Shown here: positions 17,393-26,366 of the stretch, in pieces
Layout of the letters: every line of letters begins with the position of its first letter
How positions within the stretch are numbered: the first letter of the stretch is position 1
Assembly (NCBI GenBank): GCA_965230065.1
Contig: OZ245942.1
Span: forward strand, 6,014,001-6,078,000
Reading direction: 5' to 3'
Source of the DNA: G965230065 sp965230065
GTDB taxonomy: Bacteria > Bacteroidota > Bacteroidia > Cytophagales > Cyclobacteriaceae
Length of the DNA: 64,000 nt
Notes under the pieces: model-generated
The model's input: only the letters and a program-made list of their open reading frames with translations
Told to the model about the DNA's origin: nothing
Database searches by the model: none
Translations under genes and position numbers: made by a program

Positions 17393-18466
17393 ATGATGAA
17401 CAAAGCACCTTTTATTTATTTGCGTGGTTTGCGCCACACTGAACACACTGTATTTAGTGTAAATGACGGTCAAAAGTACTTCACCGATCCTCAATTTGGC
17501 AGAAGAATGGCTTATTCAAGTGGTCAACAGGTAAAACGTTCAATCATTGAGGCATTGAACTTGCCCTTTGCAGCCATTACTTTTAATTGGGAAATTGACA
17601 AAAAAGAAAATAAGGCGAGTCAGAAGGAGCCGCACTCTCCTTGCGATCCAACTTTTGCCGATCAATTATTAGGTGGTTATATGAAAGCAGAAAGCGGAAG
17701 TTTTACAGTAAAAAGGCGGAGCCCGCTTTCTATTTCTGCTATGCGTCCTTTGCATCCTCTACTTGGTGGCATTGAATACCCTTCTGAAAACCTTACATTC
17801 GACCGCACCTCACATCCGGAACATCATAAAGTAAATGTTTATTGGCTGGATGGTAAAAATAGGGGAGCAAAACTTTCGGATGAAGAGTTGAATGAGTGGC
17901 TCAATACAAATAAACGCAATTTACCTAATCGCGCTTTTATACAGGATCAAACCCGTGCCTCTGGGCTTTTTGTATATGATGTGGCCATTGATTTACGTAC
18001 ACTTTTTTGCGTTTCCATCAATAAACTAGAACCAGAACTCTTTCCGCACATTGAAGAGAAGCTTATAGCTGAAGGCTGGATAAAAGGTAGAAATGTCTTT
18101 GGAAACTGTCTGATTTGCCCCAAGGAAAAGCGTGATAAAATTATCCCGACATTAGCTCATGCAATTATCAACTGGCGGATTACCTCCAATCAAGCCCGTA
18201 CCTTTAGCTTGATGGAAACCGTAGCTATTGCTATCAGTGATAACGCTAATCAAATTGCCTATGCTATCCGTGGCGACTTACGCGAAGATAGTGAACGCCC
18301 GCAAGCTGCTCCAAAAATTGATGAGACTACGAAAGCTGATTTATTCATTACACCAATTGCTGCAAGCTACATAGCTGGGTCAGTTGGTAATGCCGATGCC
18401 CTTGAAAAAGCAGAACAAAAGTTAAGCGAATTAATGCAAGACTTCGATTACGAAAATCAGTTATAA
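17393..18466 (+). CDS. cas7: Cas7 backbone subunit of Cascade
   Basis: This 357-residue protein starts immediately after the cas8 stop and has Cas7/DevR-type features. FIYLRGLRHTEHTVFSVNDG opens the RRM-like core, and the C-terminal part contains FGNCLICPKEKRDKIIPTLAHAIINW and RTFSLMETVAIAISDN. Cas7 polymerises along the crRNA spacer. Length and order, next to the large subunit and upstream of the adaptation genes, fit type I. A single dominant copy is expected here, as in I-B. It is 37 bp from cas4. Confidence 0.8.
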   Translation: MMNKAPFIYLRGLRHTEHTVFSVNDGQKYFTDPQFGRRMAYSSGQQVKRSIIEALNLPFAAITFNWEIDKKENKASQKEPHSPCDPTFADQLLGGYMKAESGSFTVKRRSPLSISAMRPLHPLLGGIEYPSENLTFDRTSHPEHHKVNVYWLDGKNRGAKLSDEELNEWLNTNKRNLPNRAFIQDQTRASGLFVYDVAIDLRTLFCVSINKLEPELFPHIEEKLIAEGWIKGRNVFGNCLICPKEKRDKIIPTLAHAIINWRITSNQARTFSLMETVAIAISDNANQIAYAIRGDLREDSERPQAAPKIDETTKADLFITPIAASYIAGSVGNADALEKAEQKLSELMQDFDYENQL

Positions 18467-18503
18467 AGTTCTATGTTAAAAAAACCTTAAATGTATTTCT
18501 TAC

Positions 18504-19070
18504 ATGGAACTACCTACTTCGCATCACCTTCCTAGACCAAAGATAGGCGGCATGCTCATCGGCTATTACCTCGTCTGTCCTCGGAAAGCCTGGCTTTCAA
18601 TGCGGGGGTTGTGGATGGAACAGGAATCAGATACTGTAGCCCTGGGACGTTTGCTGGATGAAAGCAGTTATCAGCGCAGTAACAAGCAACTTACGCTGGA
18701 GGCGGTATCACCGGATGGGATGGCGTTGGTGGGGAGGATCGATAGGGCAAACCTGCGGGAGGGGGTATTGCACGAAACGAAAAAAGGAAGGGCCTGTGAG
18801 GAAGCGCATCAATGGCAGTTGCGGTTTTACCTCTGGCTGCTCAAGCTCAATAGAGTAACCCGTGCCAACGGACAACCCTTTACCGGTCAGTTGGATTATC
18901 CGGCTCTGCGGAGGTCAGAGCCGATTATGCTGGAAGAGGAACATGAAAAATACCTGGCACAGGTAGTAGCACAACTGGCTACCATCTACCGCCAGTCCTC
19001 TCCCCCACCCCGGTTGTCGCGCCGCAGCTTCTGCCGGAAGTGTGCCTTTGAGGAATTATGTTACGGATGA
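18504..19070 (+). CDS. cas4: CRISPR adaptation exonuclease Cas4
   Basis: This 188-residue protein has the Cas4 plan. An N-terminal cysteine lies in YYLVCPRKAWL, the RecB-like nuclease core follows (MALVGRIDRANLREGVLHETKKG with D, E and K), and a C-terminal cysteine trio sits in SFCRKCAFEELC. These cysteines hold an iron-sulfur cluster in the family. Cas4 trims prespacers and helps choose those with a PAM. It precedes cas1 by 20 bp. Confidence 0.93.
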   Translation: MELPTSHHLPRPKIGGMLIGYYLVCPRKAWLSMRGLWMEQESDTVALGRLLDESSYQRSNKQLTLEAVSPDGMALVGRIDRANLREGVLHETKKGRACEEAHQWQLRFYLWLLKLNRVTRANGQPFTGQLDYPALRRSEPIMLEEEHEKYLAQVVAQLATIYRQSSPPPRLSRRSFCRKCAFEELCYG

Positions 19071-19090
19071 TCACTCATAACCACCCATAG

Positions 19091-20173
19091 ATGAAACGAC
19101 CTTACTATCTTTTTTCACACGGCAGGCTCCAGCGCAAACACAATACCCTGGCCCTGCTACGCACCACCGGAGAACGGCAGCCGGATGATGATCCGGAAGA
19201 CGAAGGATTGCCTTCCGCAGCCCCCGAGGGATCGCGCATTCCTTTTCCCGTGGAAGCGGTGGAAAGCCTGTACCTCTTCGGGGAAATCGACATCAATACC
19301 AAGCTGGTTACCTTCCTGGCACAGCAGTCGGTGCCTGTCTTTTTCTTCGATTATTATGGCAACTTTACGGCTACTTTATATCCCCGAGAAACACAGCTTT
19401 CCGGCAGGCTGCATGTCGAGCAGGTACGGCATTACCTGAGTGCCAAAAAGCGGCTGGCACTGGCTCGTACTTTTATAGAAGCTGCCCTGTTCAACATTGA
19501 GCGGGTGATCAAGTATTATGCAACCCGCCTGAACGGAGAGGCAGCACCTTTGAAGATGGCCCTGGAAGAAATGTCGCAGGCACGGGAAGCTTTGCTGCAA
19601 ACTACCGATATTCCTACGCTGATGAGCGTAGAAGGCCGGATGCGCGACCGGTACTATCAGCTCTGGCCCTATTTTTTAGGAGAGACCGTATCGGCCAGGT
19701 TTCCATTTGATAAACGGGAGCGGAGGCCGCCATCTAATGAGTTGAATGCGCTCATTTCTTTTGGTAATGCGTTGTGTTATACCTCAGTTCTTCGGCAGAT
19801 TTACCGTACTGCCATGGATCCCACCATCGCCTACCTGCACGAACCGGGCGACCGTCGCTTTTCCCTTGCGCTGGATCTGGCCGAAGTGTTCAAGCCCCTG
19901 CTGGTAGACCGGGCCATCTTCCGCCTATTGAAGACCAGGGCCATTGCTGCCAAACACTTTGAAAAGCGATTGGGGGGATGTTATCTGACTGAGGCAGGAC
20001 GCAAAGTATTTGTACAACATTGGGATGAGCGGTTGCGCCAAACCGTACAGCACCGGGGGCTGAACCGGAAAGTTTCCTACGAACGCCTGATCCGCCTGGA
20101 GTGCTATAAGCTGGTTCGACATTTCTGCGACCCAAAAGCCGATCCTTATCAAGGCTTCCACATGTGGTGGTAA
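19091..20173 (+). CDS. cas1: CRISPR adaptation integrase Cas1
   Basis: This 360-residue protein has the Cas1 beta-sandwich N-terminus (PVEAVESLYLFGEIDINTKLV, then PVFFFDYYGNFTATL) and the helical C-terminal domain. The metal ligands expected for Cas1 are present: a glutamate in VEGRMRDRYYQLW, a histidine in YLHEPGDRRFSLALD and a downstream aspartate in LDLAEVFKP. Cas1 with Cas2 integrates new spacers at the leader end. The gene is intact, so the locus is probably able to adapt. Confidence 0.95.
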   Translation: MKRPYYLFSHGRLQRKHNTLALLRTTGERQPDDDPEDEGLPSAAPEGSRIPFPVEAVESLYLFGEIDINTKLVTFLAQQSVPVFFFDYYGNFTATLYPRETQLSGRLHVEQVRHYLSAKKRLALARTFIEAALFNIERVIKYYATRLNGEAAPLKMALEEMSQAREALLQTTDIPTLMSVEGRMRDRYYQLWPYFLGETVSARFPFDKRERRPPSNELNALISFGNALCYTSVLRQIYRTAMDPTIAYLHEPGDRRFSLALDLAEVFKPLLVDRAIFRLLKTRAIAAKHFEKRLGGCYLTEAGRKVFVQHWDERLRQTVQHRGLNRKVSYERLIRLECYKLVRHFCDPKADPYQGFHMWW

Positions 20174-20200
20174 GTCAGTTTATACAAAATTTTACCTGTT

Positions 20201-20464
20201 ATGCCTTATTATATTGCCGTATATGATGTAAACCAAAAGCGGGTAGGTAAAATGCTCAAACTGTTTCGCCGTTATCTGAACTGGGTACAAAACTCAGTGT
20301 TTGAAGGAGAACTTAGCATCGCCCAGCACCAGCAATTGCAACAGGAAGCCGATGACTTGATGGAGGAAGAAGACAGTGTGATTTTCTACCAGTTGCGGGA
20401 TGAATTGTACATGGAAAGGGTGGTCTTAGGAAAAGAAAGAGCAGAAATTAATCGTTTTCTTTAG
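20201..20464 (+). CDS. cas2: CRISPR adaptation protein Cas2
   Basis: The 87-residue length is typical of Cas2. It opens MPYYIAVYDVNQKRVGKML, with the conserved aspartate in VYDVN, followed by the ferredoxin-like fold (FEGELSIAQHQQL, DSVIFYQLRDE). Cas2 dimers bridge two Cas1 dimers in the integration complex. It ends about 220 bp before the first repeat, so cas2 and the leader adjoin, as expected. Confidence 0.95.
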   Translation: MPYYIAVYDVNQKRVGKMLKLFRRYLNWVQNSVFEGELSIAQHQQLQQEADDLMEEEDSVIFYQLRDELYMERVVLGKERAEINRFL

Positions 20465-20683
20465 GTCGTCGTTCCAATGTTTTTTCATAGAAACTGTTCC
20501 AGAGAATTTCTTTGGTAAACTTAATTTTCAATACATATAACCATTCTTGCCCCTAATACCCGGGTCGTCGGCCTCCCTGCATTTTTGCACTACTTCAGGT
20601 TGACGATTTTTCCCCCAGCATTTTGAATAATAAATAACATTATATAGTTTAAAAACAACATTTTCTATCAAAAACAAAGCTTG
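20465..20683 (+). promoter_or_regulatory. CRISPR leader
   Basis: An AT-rich non-coding stretch of about 220 bp between cas2 and the first repeat. The array is intact at this end and decayed at the other, which places the leader here and gives the array the same polarity as the cas genes. Promoter and integration signals are expected in the last 100 bases, but no motif could be singled out. Confidence 0.7.
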
Positions 20684-22336
20684 GTTTTAATCGCACCTGT
20701 TGGTATTGAAAGGAGGAAATCTTTGTGTATTATTATGATTATCTGGTCAGTTTTAATCGCACCTGTTGGTATTGAAAGTCGTTATCTGTTGCTGATTTGA
20801 TTTGATTAGGCTCTAGTTTTAATCGCACCTGTTGGTATTGAAAGTTCAATATCTAAGCGAAGATTCTCCGCGACTTCGCTGTTTTAATCGCACCTGTTGG
20901 TATTGAAAGAACTCGGGGCCTTTCCCGTCCAGGTCAATAATACAGTTTTAATCGCACCTGTTGGTATTGAAAGTTTTCATTATTCCCTATTTTCAGCTTA
21001 TTGCCCTCAAGTTTTAATCGCACCTGTTGGTATTGAAAGCTGCCAGTCTAAGGCAGTCGAGTTTGTTGTATGCCGTTTTAATCGCACCTGTTGGTATTGA
21101 AAGGGAGTTATCAGCAGGGGATTATCAGCACCCTGAGTGGTTTTAATCGCACCTGTTGGTATTGAAAGATTTTCGTACTGGTTCAAAGGGCATACAGACG
21201 AGCAGTTTTAATCGCACCTGTTGGTATTGAAAGATGTATACCTGTGGCCCCTGCTCGGATGGGTACATAGTTTTAATCGCACCTGTTGGTATTGAAAGAT
21301 TGGCCTAACCGTTGCAGCCATTGCCGGGGCTGCAGTTTTAATCGCACCTGTTGGTATTGAAAGTCAACACAAGACAGCGTACTTCGTTACACTTACTTAG
21401 TTTTAATCGCACCTGTTGGTATTGAAAGGTGGACAAGCCGAAAAAGCTTACGCAGTTTGCGCGTGCGTTTTAATCGCACCTGTTGGTATTGAAAGCCGGA
21501 TGCTTAACTTTGAACTAGGTAAGGTGTTCAATGTTTTAATCGCACCTGTTGGTATTGAAAGTTTGGTATCGTATATATGCTTGTTGGGATAGGCCCGGTT
21601 TTAATCGCACCTGTTGGTATTGAAAGTTCACGCCTACAAACCCAACTAACTGATATACGAACGTTTTAATCGCACCTGTTGGTATTGAAAGGTTTTAGCT
21701 GGTCTTTGATATTGTTGAACCCGGAAAAGTTTTAATCGCACCTGTTGGTATTGAAAGTTCACGCCTACAAACCCAACTAACTGATATACGAACGTTTTAA
21801 TCGCACCTGTTGGTATTGAAAGTAATTATAAGCCCATGCACAAAAGCTTTTCACATAGGTTTTAATCGCACCTGTTGGTATTGAAAGGTGGTGGTGAGTA
21901 TTTTGCTGATGAAGCTGCCAGCGGTTTTAATCGCACCTGTTGGTATTGAAAGTTTGGTATCGTATATATGCTTGTTGGGATAGGCCCGGTTTTAATCGCA
22001 CCTGTTGGTATTGAAAGTTTGGTATCGTATATATGCTTGTTGGGATAGGCCCGGTTTTAATCGCACCTGTTGGTATTGAAAGTGGATAAAGTTCAAAATC
22101 ACGTAGGTAGAATCCAGCGGTTTTAATCGCACCTGTTGGTATTGAAAGATTTAAAAAGCATGTAATTTTTTGAATTTTTAAGAGGGTTTTAATCGCACCT
22201 GTTGGTATTGAAAGTCTATGGTATGAAGTGGGGTGCGCTCTATGTAGCGCAGTTTTAATCGCACCTGTTGGTATTGAAAGTACAAAGGGCACAGTCAATG
22301 TATTAGAGCAGGACTAGTTTTAATCGCATTTGTTTG
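20684..22336 (+). CRISPR. CRISPR array, 25 full 29-bp repeats plus a degenerate terminal repeat
   Basis: The 29-bp repeat begins GTTTTAATCGCACC and ends GGTATTGAAAG. Full copies start at 20684, 20750, 20816, 20881, 20945, 21011, 21075, 21140, 21205, 21270, 21335, 21400, 21467, 21533, 21598, 21663, 21729, 21794, 21859, 21924, 21989, 22054, 22120, 22186 and 22252. A last copy at 22317 matches for 12 bases and then diverges. Spacers are 35-38 bp. The ATTGAAAG end is the classic 5' handle of Cas6-processed type I and III systems. The spacers starting at 21562, 21953 and 22018 are identical, as are those at 21627 and 21758. Confidence 0.99.
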
Positions 22337-22563
22337 GGGATGCCCCTATAAACCGGAATGCCATAGTCAAGGAGGTACCCAGCACTACTACCCTATTTAT
22401 CAATTCGTCTTGACTCTCAATGATTACATATTTCTTAATAAATGGTCTTAATAATATTGTTGGTAAGTAAGAGTCGGGTCTCATAGTATTGCCTATGTCA
22501 AATAACCCATTCTAATTCCTGCCGCTGTAGTCCTGGGGTAGCTGCGCGGGCAAAACCTGACAG
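22337..22563. other. Spacer-distal flank of the array
   Basis: A non-coding stretch of 227 bp between the degenerate last repeat and the 3' end of the GlxA-like gene. Nothing recognisable was found in it. Confidence 0.4.
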
Positions 22564-23535
22564 TCAATCCCCTTTTCTGTATTTATTCCTGTATTCTATG
22601 GGTGTCAACCCAGTGATCTTTTTGAAAACAGTCCGGAAGGCTTTGGTATCTGTGTAGCCCACATCAAACATCACCTCCGTAATGTTCTTTCGTGTAGCCT
22701 CAAAGCCTCGTTTTGCCGCCTCAATTTTTACTCGTTGGATGTATTCTACCACGGTGTTATTGGTAGCGTTCTTAAATCTCCTTTCAAAACTCCTGCGGCT
22801 TATCGCCACCATATCGGCCAGGTAATCTACCGTGATCTTTTCATCAACATGGTTTTCGATATGCAATTGGGCCTGCTTTATTTCCTCATCATTTTGGCCT
22901 TTCTGCCCTTCAAACATCATAAAGGGAGCCTGGCTGTCGCGGTCAATATCTATGGCAAAATATTTGGAAGCCATGAGGGCGGTATCCCGGTCGGTATATT
23001 TTTCCAGGAGCAGCAACAACAGGTTCCAGTAAGAGTTGGCCCCACCGCTTGAATAGATTCTTCCTTCTTCCGTGATGATGCTGCCATCGGCAACTTCCAC
23101 ATCGGGGAAGGTCTCCCGGAACTCATTGTAATACGCCCAATGGGTAGAGCATTTCCTGCCATTGAGCAATCCGGTACTGGCCAGCAGAAAAGCCCCCACA
23201 CAGAGTGAAGCCACCTCTGTTCCTTTTTTATAATGATCTACGACCCAGGGAATGGCCGGTTTATTCTTTTCTACTGCAGCCCTCATATCCCCAAAGAGGG
23301 CAGGGATAATAATTAAATCTGTTTGATCCACTTCATTCAACAGTTTTTCAGTAGTCACAGAGAAAAAGCCATCATGCACTTTTACATGCCGGTGCTTACC
23401 TACGAGCTGGACATGGAAGAGCGGTTCCTTTCCGCTTGCCTGCAAAAATTGGTTTGCTGCTGAAAACATATAACGGGGATTGGCCACTGCTTCTGCAACA
23501 GCCGATTCAGGTACGAGAATAGAGATATTTTTCAT
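22564..23535 (-). CDS. GlxA family transcriptional regulator (DJ-1/PfpI-like sensor plus AraC HTH)
   Basis: From MKNISILVPE the protein has 323 residues. Residues 1 to about 190 form a DJ-1/PfpI-like domain (TDLIIIPALFGD, then EVASLCVGAFLLASTGLLNG with the nucleophile-elbow cysteine). Residues 215-320 form an AraC HTH pair (ISRRSFERRFKNATNNTVVEYIQ, DTKAFRTVFKKITGLTPIEYR). A first in-frame ATG five codons upstream is less likely. It is divergent from the DUF4287-VOC genes, and a tandem operator-like motif (23559-23597) lies in the gap, 24 bp from its own start. It is the leading candidate for the regulator that reads the six tandem motifs of the island. Confidence 0.88.
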   Translation of the reverse strand: MKNISILVPESAVAEAVANPRYMFSAANQFLQASGKEPLFHVQLVGKHRHVKVHDGFFSVTTEKLLNEVDQTDLIIIPALFGDMRAAVEKNKPAIPWVVDHYKKGTEVASLCVGAFLLASTGLLNGRKCSTHWAYYNEFRETFPDVEVADGSIITEEGRIYSSGGANSYWNLLLLLLEKYTDRDTALMASKYFAIDIDRDSQAPFMMFEGQKGQNDEEIKQAQLHIENHVDEKITVDYLADMVAISRRSFERRFKNATNNTVVEYIQRVKIEAAKRGFEATRKNITEVMFDVGYTDTKAFRTVFKKITGLTPIEYRNKYRKGD

Positions 23536-23558
23536 AAGCCCAAGGCACACTTTAATAC

Positions 23559-23597
23559 TGGCGGAATCAACCCCCTAAAGGTACGGAATCACACCCG
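23559..23597. promoter_or_regulatory. Tandem 22-bp motif, site A (AraC-type operator candidate)
   Basis: CGGAATCA occurs at 23562 and again at 23584, exactly 22 bp apart, each time followed by an ACCC stretch. It is one of six such sites and lies between the GlxA-like gene and the DUF4287 gene, so it could serve both. Confidence 0.6.
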
Positions 23598-23677
23598 TAA
23601 ATATTAATATTTCATTCGGACATTTGTCAATAACAAAATATAGTTCAGTAAATCATCAAACATTGAAAAATAAAACT

Positions 23678-23896
23678 ATGTCGTTTCACTCATACCTTAA
23701 AAATATTGAAGCCAAGACTGGTAAATCCCCCGAAGATTTCAAAGAACTAGCCCGGGAGAAAGGCTTTGTTGAAAATGAAGGAATTAAAACCGGGATAAAA
23801 GCAACACAAATTACTGACTGGCTAAAACAAGAGTTTGCACTTGGGCACGGGCATGCCATGGCTATTTATGCCTGGATAAAAGGAAAGAGGTCTTAA
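23678..23896 (+). CDS. DUF4287 domain protein
   Basis: The start at 23678 gives a 72-residue protein, MSFHSYLKNIEAKTGKSPEDF, with the pattern TGIKATQITDWLKQEFALGHGHAMAIYAWI typical of DUF4287. The function is unknown; the fold is a small helical bundle, often found beside VOC and DUF1801-type genes and sometimes fused to them. It follows site A and precedes a VOC-type gene by 13 bp, so the two are probably co-transcribed. An 18-codon upstream extension to 23624 is open but has no family resemblance. Confidence 0.8.
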   Translation: MSFHSYLKNIEAKTGKSPEDFKELAREKGFVENEGIKTGIKATQITDWLKQEFALGHGHAMAIYAWIKGKRS

Positions 23897-23909
23897 CAAA
23901 ATAAATAGA

Positions 23910-24332
23910 ATGAAGAAACAGCCCCAACCAGGCCGCCTCATTACCTATCTCACCTTTAATGGCAACTGCAAAGAGGCCATGACCTTTTACCAGCACTGCC
24001 TGGGAGGGGAACTTACTTTCCAGACTGTGGGTGAATCCCCTGAGTCTGAAGGATTGCCAAAGGTGATAAAGGAATATGTACTGGAGGCTGTTTTGAGAAA
24101 TGGTAACATGGTGCTGAGAGGGACTGACCTCACAGACGATCCCCTGGTACAGGGAAATACAATGTCAATATTAATGGAATGTGAGGATGAAGTGAAGATG
24201 AGGCATTATTATGAAAAGCTGGCTGAGGCCGGACAGGAAACCCACCCGATTGCGAACAATTTCTTCGGCGGGCTGTATGGGATGCTTACCGACCGGTTTG
24301 GTTTTCAATGGTTGCTGAGATGCAGGCACTGA
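23910..24332 (+). CDS. VOC family PhnB-like protein
   Basis: This 140-residue protein has the PhnB/glyoxalase-like pattern YLTFNGNCKEAMTFYQHCLGGELTF near the N-terminus and FGGLYGMLTDRFGFQWLL at the C-terminus, the hallmark of the VOC superfamily's PhnB branch. These are usually called 3-demethylubiquinone methyltransferase-like or glyoxalase-like, but the substrate is unknown. The conserved metal-binding positions are only partly visible. It is probably in an operon with the DUF4287 gene upstream. The TGTCGGATT motif begins directly after its stop codon. Confidence 0.85.
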   Translation: MKKQPQPGRLITYLTFNGNCKEAMTFYQHCLGGELTFQTVGESPESEGLPKVIKEYVLEAVLRNGNMVLRGTDLTDDPLVQGNTMSILMECEDEVKMRHYYEKLAEAGQETHPIANNFFGGLYGMLTDRFGFQWLLRCRH

Positions 24333-24352
24333 TGTCGGATTCTTTCTATACC
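24333..24352 (+). promoter_or_regulatory. TGTCGGATT-N2-TTCTATA motif upstream of a hydrolase
   Basis: TGTCGGATTCTTTCTATACC immediately follows the VOC stop and lies 58 bp from the next start. A nearly identical copy lies at 33701, with others at 36953 and 27479. Confidence 0.5.
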
Positions 24353-24409
24353 TGCTTAATGTTTTTAATGAATTTTCGGCTTTAACCAACTATTAAATAC
24401 AAACTAAAA

Positions 24410-25297
24410 ATGAAAAAGCTCACATTCTTTATCACCTTCGGTTTACCCCTGCTAAGTGGAAATGTTTTACATGCCCAAGACAAGCAAAACTTCCGTTCTG
24501 GATATGCCCCAGTAAACGGCCTGAAAATGTACTACGAAATACATGGGGAGGGCAAGCCCCTGGTGCTGCTCCACGGTAGCTTTATGACGATTGATATGAA
24601 CTATGGACAGCTCATTCCTGAACTGGCTAACAACAACAAAGTGATATCTGTAGAATTGCAGGGGCACGGGCATACAGCCGATATTGACCGCCCATTTTCC
24701 TATATAAATTTTGCCAAAGATATGGCCGCGTTGCTCGATCACCTGAAAATTGAAAAAGCCAATTTCCTGGGCTACAGTTTAGGAGCCACCATCGCATTGC
24801 AAACAGCTATTTTATATCCTGAAAAGGTTGAAAAGATCGTGTTCATTTCATCTGTTTTCAAACGCAATGGATGGATACCTTCCGTTAGGGAATCATTGTC
24901 CAATATGAAACCGGAATTTTTAACCAATACCCCGCTCAAGTCGGCCTATGATGCGGTTGCCCCTGATAAAGGGCACTGGAATGACTTCCTGACCAGAATG
25001 ATAGCTTTTGAAAATAAAACTTTTGACCTGGGCATTGAGAACATTAAAAAACTGGAAAGCCCCATTCTCATCATCAATGGGGATTATGATGGTGTGGATG
25101 TATCCCATAGCATGGAACTCTTCAAAGCCCTGGGTGGAGGCGGCATGGGGGTAATGGAACCCTTGTTCGCATCTCAGTTTGCCATCATCCCCGGCACTAC
25201 GCATGTAACGGTGATGATGCAGACAGATAAGCTATTGGAAATGATTAATCCTTTCCTGGAGGATAAACCAGCAGTAGGCACGCAACTAAACCACTAA
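24410..25297 (+). CDS. Exported alpha/beta hydrolase
   Basis: This 295-residue protein begins with a signal peptide (MKKLTFFITFGLPLLSGNVLHAQ). The alpha/beta fold follows with GEGKPLVLLHGSFMT, a nucleophile elbow FLGYSLGATIALQ (G-x-S-x-G), an acid in INGDYDGVDVSHSM and a histidine in PGTTHVTVMM. It should act in the periplasm or outside the cell on an unknown ester, lactone or peroxide. It is separated from its neighbours by 77 bp upstream, with the TGTCGGATT motif in that gap, and 25 bp downstream. Confidence 0.85.
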   Translation: MKKLTFFITFGLPLLSGNVLHAQDKQNFRSGYAPVNGLKMYYEIHGEGKPLVLLHGSFMTIDMNYGQLIPELANNNKVISVELQGHGHTADIDRPFSYINFAKDMAALLDHLKIEKANFLGYSLGATIALQTAILYPEKVEKIVFISSVFKRNGWIPSVRESLSNMKPEFLTNTPLKSAYDAVAPDKGHWNDFLTRMIAFENKTFDLGIENIKKLESPILIINGDYDGVDVSHSMELFKALGGGGMGVMEPLFASQFAIIPGTTHVTVMMQTDKLLEMINPFLEDKPAVGTQLNH

Positions 25298-25322
25298 CAA
25301 ATAAAACCAAAAACAGAAAACC

Positions 25323-25808
25323 ATGAGCATTTCAAAACAAAAAATCACCCCCTTCCTCTGGTTTGACCAAGAGGCTGAAGAAGCAATTAATTTATACACT
25401 TCCATCTTCCCCAATTCGGAGATCAGGCAACTAACCAGATGGCCTGAAGGGGGACCGTTCCCTGCCGGTACGGTTCAGACAGGCACATTCGTATTGGATG
25501 GTGTTCAGTTCCACGCCTTTGACGCAGGCCCACAGTTTAAGTTTAATGAAGCCATCTCACTGTTTGTTACTTGCAAAGGTCAGAAAGAGGTCGATTACTT
25601 CTGGGACAAACTTACTGCAAATGGTGGTGAAGAATCCATGTGCGGGTGGCTAAAGGATAAGTTCGGGGTATCCTGGCAGATTGTTCCTGAATTTGTCGCA
25701 GAAAAATTGGCGAATGGTGATCCTGTGAGGTTGGGGAACATGTCGCAGGCACTTTACCAGATGAAAAAGCTGATCATAGCAGACTTGGAAAAGGCGTATA
25801 ACGGTTGA
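25323..25808 (+). CDS. VOC family PhnB-like protein
   Basis: This 161-residue protein reads PFLWFDQEAEEAINLYTSIFPNSEI at the start and WDKLTANGGEESMCGWLKDKFGVSWQI later, the signature of the PhnB branch often annotated as 3-demethylubiquinone-9 3-methyltransferase. It closely resembles the second half of the frameshifted gene at 45610-46445, so the two are diverged paralogs. The substrate is unknown. It follows the hydrolase by 25 bp and may share its transcript. Confidence 0.88.
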   Translation: MSISKQKITPFLWFDQEAEEAINLYTSIFPNSEIRQLTRWPEGGPFPAGTVQTGTFVLDGVQFHAFDAGPQFKFNEAISLFVTCKGQKEVDYFWDKLTANGGEESMCGWLKDKFGVSWQIVPEFVAEKLANGDPVRLGNMSQALYQMKKLIIADLEKAYNG

Positions 25809-25813
25809 TTAAT

Positions 25814-25850
25814 TGACGTATTCATCCCTTAAAGTGGCGCAATAACACCC
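25814..25850. promoter_or_regulatory. Tandem motif, site C
   Basis: TGACGTATTCATCCC at 25814 is followed by TGGCGCAATAACACCC at 25835, 21 bp apart. It lies just after one VOC gene and about 65 bp before the next, so it probably drives the gene at 25915. Confidence 0.6.
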
Positions 25851-25914
25851 GGTTTGTTAATAACAATATTGAGAACTTTACACCAACTATTTAACTATTA
25901 AAATCCTATACACT

Positions 25915-26355
25915 ATGGCAACAGTAAGCACGTATTTAAACTTCGAGCGCAACACAGAGGAGGCGTTCAATTTTTACAAATCTGTCTTTGGAGGTGAGTT
26001 TTTCGGGGAAGGCTTCATGCGCATGGGCGATGTGCCTCCCCAGGAGGGCATGCCCCCGCTGGCTGATGAGGACAAAAACCTGGTGATGCACGTGGAGCTT
26101 AAGATACTTGGCGGGCACGCACTCATGGGTACCGATGCCCCTGAAAGCATGGGCTTCAAGCTGAACAAGGGAAACAATGTGTATATCAACTTACAAACCG
26201 ACACCCGACAGGAAACCAAACGCCTGTTTGACGCACTCTCTGAAGGCGGCCAGGTAACCATGGAGTTACAAGATATGTTCTGGGGCGATTATTTCGGAAG
26301 TTGTACCGACAAGTTCGGTGTGCAGTGGATGTTTAACTGCAGTGAAAAAGCATAA
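25915..26355 (+). CDS. VOC family PhnB-like protein
   Basis: This 146-residue protein begins MATVSTYLNFERNTEEAFNFYKSVFGGEFFGEGF and ends DMFWGDYFGSCTDKFGVQWMFNC, a full PhnB-type VOC domain. The central GHALMGTDAPESMGF and NVYINLQTDTRQETKRLF segments are usual in this branch. It is the third VOC gene in 2.5 kb and is followed by a fourth VOC gene 11 bp downstream, with which it is likely co-transcribed from the tandem site C. The reaction is unknown. Confidence 0.9.
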   Translation: MATVSTYLNFERNTEEAFNFYKSVFGGEFFGEGFMRMGDVPPQEGMPPLADEDKNLVMHVELKILGGHALMGTDAPESMGFKLNKGNNVYINLQTDTRQETKRLFDALSEGGQVTMELQDMFWGDYFGSCTDKFGVQWMFNCSEKA

Positions 26356-26366
26356 AATTATTGGTC

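Noticed and set aside
20897..21100. Open frame through the CRISPR array
   Set aside because: The residues repeat with the CRISPR unit (VLIAPVGIE), so it is a by-product of the repeats.
21927..22298. Minus-strand open frame through the array
   Set aside because: It repeats LSIPTGAIKT with each CRISPR unit; not a gene.
20684..22316. Spacers that target this window
   Set aside because: No spacer was recognised elsewhere in the window by eye; a search would be needed to exclude it.
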